Shown here: positions 58,260-64,000 of the stretch, piece after piece
Position numbering within the stretch: the first letter of the stretch is position 1
Layout of the letters: each line of letters opens with the position of its first letter
Source: Thuidium tamariscinum
Lineage: Eukaryota; Streptophyta; Bryopsida; Hypnales; Thuidiaceae
Direction: 5' to 3'
DNA length: 64,000 nucleotides
NCBI GenBank assembly: GCA_947034885.2
Contig: OX344753.2
Span: 5,704,001-5,768,000, forward strand
Program-made: the position numbers and the translations under genes
Notes under the pieces: generated by a model
What the model saw: only the letters and a program-made list of their open reading frames with translations
Told to the model about the DNA's origin: nothing
Databases searched by the model: none

Positions 58260-59178
58260 TGAATTCCTAAAGGACCATTGTCCCCTCAGAGAACAAAATG
58301 GATTTTGGGAAGGTTCCTATAATTGCAATTTTTGTTGAAACTTTTTGAAACTTTCTCATAAAATAGAAAAACGGATTAGCTTTATAGGAAAAGAATTCTT
58401 ATTTCAATTGGCACTTAGGAGCAAAAGTTAAATCCTAAAAAGCCCAAATTTTCATTTGGTAGGCAACAATTTTTTTGCAAAAAATCAAAATTAAATTTGA
58501 ATTAAAAATAATAATTATATATTTTTTTGCCTACTTGTGATTCTTTGATTCATTTATTTGGACTAGTAATGAGAAAGTTATGGACAATCTTGTTTTTCAC
58601 ACAATCTAAATGTCTTCTTGAAAAAATAATTAAAAGGATTCATTTCTAAGTGAAATCTTCATATTTTTCAAAAAAATTATTGGATAAGGTTATGTTTATA
58701 TGCTAAAGAAATCTTGCAATTGGAATTATTGTGTTTCAATCCCATCTTAGAGCTATTAACCAATAAGGTTTTTACTTCAATTTTGGACCTATTTTTACTT
58801 AACAATTTTTTAAAGAATAACACTCAAGTTTCTTTTTTTGTAATTTTTTATTATAGACTCTCAAGTCAATTCTTTAAGACAAAAATTTATAAATTCAAAT
58901 TCTATAGTCCAATTTTTTCACAAATGGCTATTAAATTCATCTGAAATTGTAGACCACAATTCAAAAAAACTTGTTTTTCAATATATAATGCTCATATCTT
59001 TCAATCTATATAGTGAACCTTCGTGAAATTTTTACCACATGATCTCTATCAAGTTGAGTACATGATCCTAGTGTTAGATTCTTCAAAAAATGTTTTTTAT
59101 TTTCTTAGGTGAAAGCAAAATAATGGTAGTTTTGAGAGGTTTTTGATAGAAAAATGGCCTTAGTCTTTTAGGGGTTAC
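58260..59178 (+). mobile_element. TTAA element, subfamily F, copy 2 (about 919 bp)
   Basis: Collinear with 48208-49134. Terminal TTAA motifs have decayed to TGAA and TTAC. A remnant hairpin CTC-A-GAG is centred at 58288, 25 bp from the left end. Confidence 0.65.
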
Positions 59179-59376
59179 AATTACAATGTGGTGATGAAAT
59201 TTTGTTGTGCTCTATATTGCAAAATCTCCAAATGGTGAGATGGAAGAATTCACCCAAGTATAACAAAGCTTTAGTCAATGCAAATTCTATGCCCTAGTGG
59301 AAATGCTCTTCGTATAGAAGGTAGAAGTACCTATTTTGAACAACCTCTTTTTAATAGTTTCATAGGCTAACCTATT

Positions 59377-59680
59377 CATTAAAGGGGATTTGAGGGCTCC
59401 AAAGGGCCGTTTTGGGATTGTTTCTGAGACTAGTCCAGGAATAGTTGGCCGTTGTCAGGCCAGCATTTCCCAAAAAAATAAAAAATAAAAAATTGGAGAC
59501 GGGGGGGGGGGGGGGTGTTTGAAATATGAAAAAAACGCAAAAAAAATCAATTTTTTTTAATGATGTGGCACTCTCTTGACCACATAGAATTCCTACAAAA
59601 ATTGTGTTCCCGCGGCAATTTCTACGTTTTGGGACTATGGGAACTCGTGGGCCCTAAGAGCCCTCAAATCTCCCCTAATG
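59377..59680 (+). mobile_element. MITE-like family D, copy 2 (304 bp)
   Basis: Starts CATTAAAGGGGATTTGAGGG, ends GAGCCCTCAAATCTCCCCTA-ATG. Contains a G15 run (59501-59515) and GATGTGGCACTCTCTTGACC plus ACAT, the internal palindrome with CpG changed to TpG/CpA. Confidence 0.75.
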
Positions 59681-60000
59681 TGGAACAACACTTGGATACA
59701 CTATTTCTTGAAAAAGGTTCTTTTTTGTACCTTCTTGTCCAATCATCTCTCTTCCTTTATTGCTTAGGGAGAAGTGCCAAAACTAACTATAATAGGTGAA
59801 TTTGCAAAACTAGAATGGGCCCTATTGAAAAATCTATGCTTATATTGAATAAAATATTCATTTTTGAAGAATTTTGTCTTGTTTTGTTTTTGCATTATTC
59901 CTCATCCTTATGTTTGCATCTACTGAGCTCAACTTCATAGTGAATTTCCCACATCTAACACGCTAAAATGCTCAAGTTATCCGTTATAGGTACCTCTGCC
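59681..60000. other. Intergenic DNA
   Basis: No feature seen. Confidence 0.5.
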
Positions 60001-60973
60001 TTAACCCTTCATTGCCTAAGCTCCAAACAGGCCTAAAAGCATCATTGTTTTTCAATCCTTATAAGCCTATATGCCACTAGGTTATCAAAATTTCAACCAT
60101 ACAATCTTGTAGCGTGTATATTGTAGATGACATGGATCAAATTCAAAGTCATTTGGCTGCATAGATTGCAAGATTGTAATATTTTAGTCTTGAAAAAAGA
60201 TGCCAAAATTTTCCTAAAAATACATTTGGAAGTGAAATTTGATTTTTTAACCTACTCAAATGAAAAAACTTCAAACTAAAAAGTGCTTCAAAATCAACAT
60301 ACAAATACATTGGTGAAAAAATCTCATTCAAATGCTTTGAACTATTTGTAAAATGACTTTGAAATGTAAAAATAATAGCAAAAAAAGATGCAAAAAACAT
60401 ATGTATAACTACACCTCCTTCAACTAAAATGCTTCTCAATGACTTGTAACTTCTTGGATTGATATGAAATTCTAGCTTCACAAACTAGACTAGAATGCAC
60501 AACTTTTCCAAAAAAATGATTAGAAACACCATATGAGGAAGAAACAAGCCACCAAAGTTCACTATAATCCAAAAATGTCTAGCTTCTAAACTTTGAATTG
60601 CTCTCAAGCATTCAAAACAACTTGGATTGCTATAAAAATTTGACTACAATAACTAGACTCCTAGAAGAATATAATCAACGAATTTTTATTGAAAACAAAC
60701 ATTGGATGAAGGAGATACAAGCCCTTGAAGTTGCAACCATCAATTGCAATTTGTTGAAGTCAAATTGAACATGTGAATTTTAATTGGCTCCAAAAAAATC
60801 ATTACATCTTTGATTGATTTGAAAACCTTACCATGCAAACTAGACTAGTATACACAAACTTTCCAACAAACTTTATTGAATTTGAACATTGGATGCAAAA
60901 GTTATAGCACTTTGAATTGAATTATGAGCCCGACCATGAGGACACTTTTGGTCCATAGGTGATGAAGTATTAA
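60001..60973 (+). mobile_element. TTAA element, subfamily L, copy 2 (973 bp, uninterrupted)
   Basis: TTAACCCTTCATTGCCTAAG at the left, GGTGATGAAGTATTAA at the right. The TTAA at 60970-60973 also begins the next element. Serves as the uninterrupted reference for copy 1. Confidence 0.75.
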
Positions 60974-61702
60974 CCGAGGACTACCGCGAGTGCCATTTTG
61001 TAGCATTTGGATGACAATCCAAGGTCAAAAGAAGAGGTTAACAATATTTTTTTCATCCACTTTTTTTTTAAGACATTTCATGTTGAGTTACAAAGAGTAT
61101 CCAATAGAGTTTTTGGTCTAACTAATGTTTGTTTTCATGTAGTTGAAAAGTAAATGAAGAAAACAGATGACAAAATTTTCCATTTTAGTATATTTTGAGA
61201 AATTGAGTTAATCCAAAATTTCTTCAAGAAAATGATATTTTTTGAGTCTAAGCCCAACTAATGGAATGAAGGTCCTCTACTTTAGTTTCTACTCCAATTG
61301 GAATTTTGTAAACATTCATAATATTTAATATTTTATTGCAATTTGAACTTTGAATATATTTTCAATGTCTATTGTATTCTACTGTAGAAGTACACAGAAT
61401 TTGAGTTTACACTATGATGTTTTTCACTGTAATATACACACATAGTGAAGTTTTCAGATTTTTTGAGTTAATTTTCTAATTGATATGATTTTTTCTTCAC
61501 TTTTTCTTCAAAAATTCTCAAAAAAATAAATTTTCCTAAAAAAAATCTAAATTTTCTATGAAGTATAGAAGACATATAATTCCATCTTTGAAAATTAAAT
61601 TAAATTTTTTTCATACATATCTAGTTCCAAAATGGCAACAAACTGAGTGAGAAGCAACCAGACTTGAGATCAATGGTTATAGGTCCATCCTTTTAGAAGT
61701 AA
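60970..61702 (+). mobile_element. TTAA element, subfamily C, copy 2 (uninterrupted)
   Basis: TTAACCGAGGACTACCGCGA at the left; the right end is decayed to CCTTTTAGAAGTAAA. The hairpin TGCCAT-TTT-GTAGCA is centred 25 bp from the left TTAA. Serves as the empty-site reference for the insertion in copy 1. Confidence 0.75.
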
Positions 61703-61706
61703 AACA

Positions 61707-62459
61707 TTAACCCCTAAACGACGGACCCATAAATGTTGATTTTAAACATCAATGCCAATCACTCAATCTATTGCCATTTTGCATGTAGATATGTAAGAAA
61801 AATTTTCTACTTATTTTTTAGAGATGAAATTACATGCTTTTTTTACCTCAGAAATTTTTCACATCTTTTTGTTGGAAATTGATTTTTGTAAGTTTTGAAG
61901 AAAAAGTGAAGAAAAATCCACATCAAATGGAAAATCATTTCAAAAAATCTGAAAATTTCCCCATCTGTATATATAACAATGAAAAACATCATAGTATAAT
62001 TTAAATATCCATGTCATTCTATAAATATAATGCGATAGACATTGAAAATCACATGGAATTCAAATTGCAATAAAAAAATTGAATTTTAGTTTGTTTTTTC
62101 AAAAATTCAAATTGGGGTAGAAACTAGAGTAGATGATCTTCATTTTATTAGTTGGGATCAAACTAAAAAAATATCATTTTTGTGGAGAAATTTCAGATTT
62201 AGAGCAAGAAGTAGCAACTTCCCAAAATACACTGAAAATAGCCAATATTTTGTGATCCGTTTTTTCTTACTAATTTCTCATTCACAAGAAGATAAACACT
62301 AGCAAGACTATAAACTCAATTAGGTACTCTTCACAACCCTCCATGAAAGGTCAACAAGGCAAAAATGGATCAAGTGAAAAAATGCTTTCAGTCGCTCTCC
62401 ACATGATCTTTTCTTCATGCAAAAGCCATGAAATGGCATTGCCAGCACTTCAGGGTTAA
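61707..62459 (-). mobile_element. TTAA element, subfamily C, copy 3 (inverted, 753 bp)
   Basis: TTAACCCCTAAACGACGG at 61707 and CAGCACTTCAGGGTTAA ending at 62459. The perfect hairpin GCCAT-GAA-ATGGC (62425-62437) is centred 25 bp from the TTAA at 62456. It lies tail to tail with copy 2, making a ~1.5-kb imperfect palindrome. Confidence 0.78.
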
Positions 62460-62606
62460 TTTGGGGGATGGAACCAAGGTTGGGCCACACTCATTGGGCT
62501 TTCTCACACAGCACTCCACAGTGATCTCAAAACAAATTCAGGATTTTTAGCCAAATGTTCATTTTTGGTAGATTTCTTAAAATTTATACAAAGGGCATGA
62601 AAAAAA

Positions 62607-62835
62607 TTAACCCTGAAATGTCTCAATCCTTTATTGAATTTTTGCGCATTTTTGTTTATAGCTTTGTACAGATATATCATTTACCACAATTGAATGAATT
62701 TGGTCATTAAGGAAGGTTGTTTTTTCTAGATTCAAGTGTTACATTTGATAAATGAGAAGTTAATTGGATGAAACAGTGCTTTGAAACCCTCTATTCATTG
62801 TCCAAAATATGGACATCGGAATGCTTCCAGGTTAA
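62607..62835 (-). mobile_element. TTAA element, subfamily H (229 bp)
   Basis: TTAACCCTGAAATGTC at the left, GCTTCCAGGTTAA at the right (TTAA 62832-62835). The perfect hairpin TGTCCA-AAATA-TGGACA (62799-62815) is centred 25 bp from the right TTAA. Shortest member seen. Confidence 0.7.
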
Positions 62836-62836
62836 A

Positions 62837-63054
62837 GGGAGAGGCACATAATGGCGCACGTCTATCCAATGCCATCCATTTCTACAACACACAATCATTT
62901 TAGGCTATAAATGTAGGTAGGTAGTACATGGCTTATTTCTTTTGACCTAAAACAATAAGCAGTCTACAATCCCGCAACATTCCTGTTCTAGAATGAACAA
63001 CTGATTTAGAAATGGATGGCATTGGGTGCAAGTGTGCCATTGGGTACCTCTCCC
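62837..63054. mobile_element. Fold-back element, 218 bp
   Basis: Left arm GGGAGAGGCACATAATGGCG onward and right arm ending CCATTGGGTACCTCTCCC are inverse over about 53 bp. They share the exact core AATGCCATCCATTTCTA and are roughly 75-80% matched overall. It abuts the TTAA of the preceding element. Confidence 0.72.
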
Positions 63055-63086
63055 GTATAGGAGGAGGCTCTTGAATGGAGCGGGTT

Positions 63087-63194
63087 CTAAAATGGTGCCC
63101 TATCTTAAATGTACAGTACTTGTACATGTTGCATTTTCATAGCCTTCAGCAGTGTACAGACAGTGTACATTTTAGCTAGGGCACCATTTTAGAG
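63087..63194. repeat. Hairpin, 108 bp, about 30-bp arms
   Basis: CTAAAATGGTGCCCTATCTT plus AAATGTACA pairs with GTGTACATTTTAGCTAGGGC plus ACCATTTTAG. Similar to the interior of the element at 56621, so probably the core of a family N-related element. Confidence 0.7.
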
Positions 63195-64000
63195 TCCTAT
63201 GCCCTTTCAACTTCAGAATTTGATAACTAATTCTAGAGAGCTCCAAAAAATATGAAACGACTTGGGTTAGATGCCTATTCAAGCTGTCTTTCAAGGAAAA
63301 TTCTCTGAAAAAATATTTCAAGATGTTTGACCTGCCCAAAATTCTTTTCTAGCCCTTAGATGGTCGGTTCATGGACCTCCTCCCCCGTAAGTAGAAAATG
63401 GGCGAAATTTAGCCAGTTTTGGGATCATTGCAGAGCAGGGAAACAGTTGGGCAATGTTCTCTTACACATCTTGATATGATCCTCTTCATGTTGGAAGGGC
63501 AGCTTTTGGGCAGATTCTTGCTTGTTACAGAGTATTTCTTTTTCTTTTTCCTGACTTCTAAGAACCTGAGTACTAAGTGACTGGATCATTGTTGGGCTTC
63601 TCTCTCTTTCTCTCTCTTTCTCTCTCTTTCTTTTTCTCTTTGTTTTTCTTTTGTCTTGCTTGCAATTCCTTGTCTTGGATGTCATGGTCGGTTGTAAAAG
63701 TGGGTGCTTGGTCGCTCCCATGCCAGTCGACCTCATGGCAGCTTTGGACAGGCAAATCATAGGATCAAATAATGGGGGAGGAGCCTTGCTCACTGGCTTA
63801 AGCTAATTTTCAGCTCGCCATGAAGTCTAAATTGCAGTATAAGTTCAAAGCTTATCAATCCTGTATTGGGATCATACAACAGGCTTATCATGTGTCCTGT
63901 GTGTGGTGGCAAAAAAAATAATTTTTCATGAAAAAATCATACATTGAGGGAATAGTGACTTTGAAAAGGAATGTAAGAAGACTGCCTGGGACTTTGGTTT
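63195..64000. other. Intergenic DNA with a (TC)n-rich tract
   Basis: A pyrimidine tract TCTCTCTTTC repeated (63597-63645) produces the Arg/Glu/Lys-rich minus-strand frame at 63425-63793. No gene recognised. The sequence runs off the window. Confidence 0.5.

Noticed and set aside
2273-62835. CCCTAAA/TTTAGGG motifs read as interstitial telomere repeats or telo-boxes
   Set aside because: They occur singly, always next to TTAA at repeat boundaries, as part of the terminal sequence of dispersed elements rather than tandem arrays.
63425-63793. Arg/Glu/Lys-rich minus-strand frame
   Set aside because: Driven by the (TC)n tract at 63597-63645. No family similarity.
1-64000. CRISPR arrays, rRNA genes, LTR retrotransposons or virus-derived coding sequence
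   Set aside because: No regular spacer-repeat array, no rRNA-like sequence, and no reverse-transcriptase, integrase or capsid-like translation was recognised in any frame.

Overview
The window reads as nuclear DNA of a land plant. Two host genes have clear plant-type family membership: a heptahelical PAQR/adiponectin-receptor-like protein and a conserved plant protein derived from a hAT transposase. Both have GC-rich coding exons set in very AT-rich, repeat-filled DNA. I cannot name the species. Nothing seen here demands a flowering plant, and a non-seed plant is possible. No rRNA, CRISPR array or recognisable LTR, reverse-transcriptase or viral coding sequence was found.

Layout. 1-7.1 kb: a 77-bp tandem repeat, two copies of a 380-bp dispersed repeat, and TTAA-flanked elements, one carrying a nested 733-bp insertion. 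7.1-10.1 kb: a four-exon PAQR gene on the minus strand with a GC-rich 5' flank. 10.9-24 kb: a 143-bp near-perfect fold-back, AT-rich DNA, several MITE-like elements and a weak coding remnant near 14.6-15.1 kb. 24.1-25.7 kb: a GC-richer TTAA element. 26-42 kb: nested TIR and TTAA elements, an unexplained low-copy patch at 30.9-32 kb with three tandem 185-205-bp copies, and a long fold-back. 42.4-43.6 kb: a GC-rich island with a (GA)n tract and no visible gene. 45-50 kb: further nested elements. 50.1-55.8 kb: the two-exon hAT-derived gene on the minus strand with GC-rich flanks. 56-63.2 kb: a dense, almost back-to-back run of TTAA and fold-back elements.

Most of the non-genic DNA can be parsed into three non-autonomous DNA-transposon groups. 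(1) At least eight subfamilies bounded by TTAA with CCC(C)TNA-type ends (piggyBac-like in style). (2) A ~730-bp family with the 19-bp terminal repeat GGGTGATTGCAAGAAACAC and variable 4-bp target duplications (TAAT, TTCT, TGAA, TTAT, TATA). (3) A ~300-bp family beginning CATTAG and ending CTAATG, with an internal ACGTGG/CCACGT hyphenated palindrome. Nesting gives an order of insertion: TTAA elements are interrupted by the other two groups and by each other.

The most unusual observation is in group 1. One end of each element, across otherwise dissimilar subfamilies, carries a short hairpin whose centre lies 24.5-25 bp from the TTAA. The arms differ in sequence between subfamilies while keeping pairing. 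That suggests a conserved structural recognition feature, or a symmetric binding site whose sequence co-varies.
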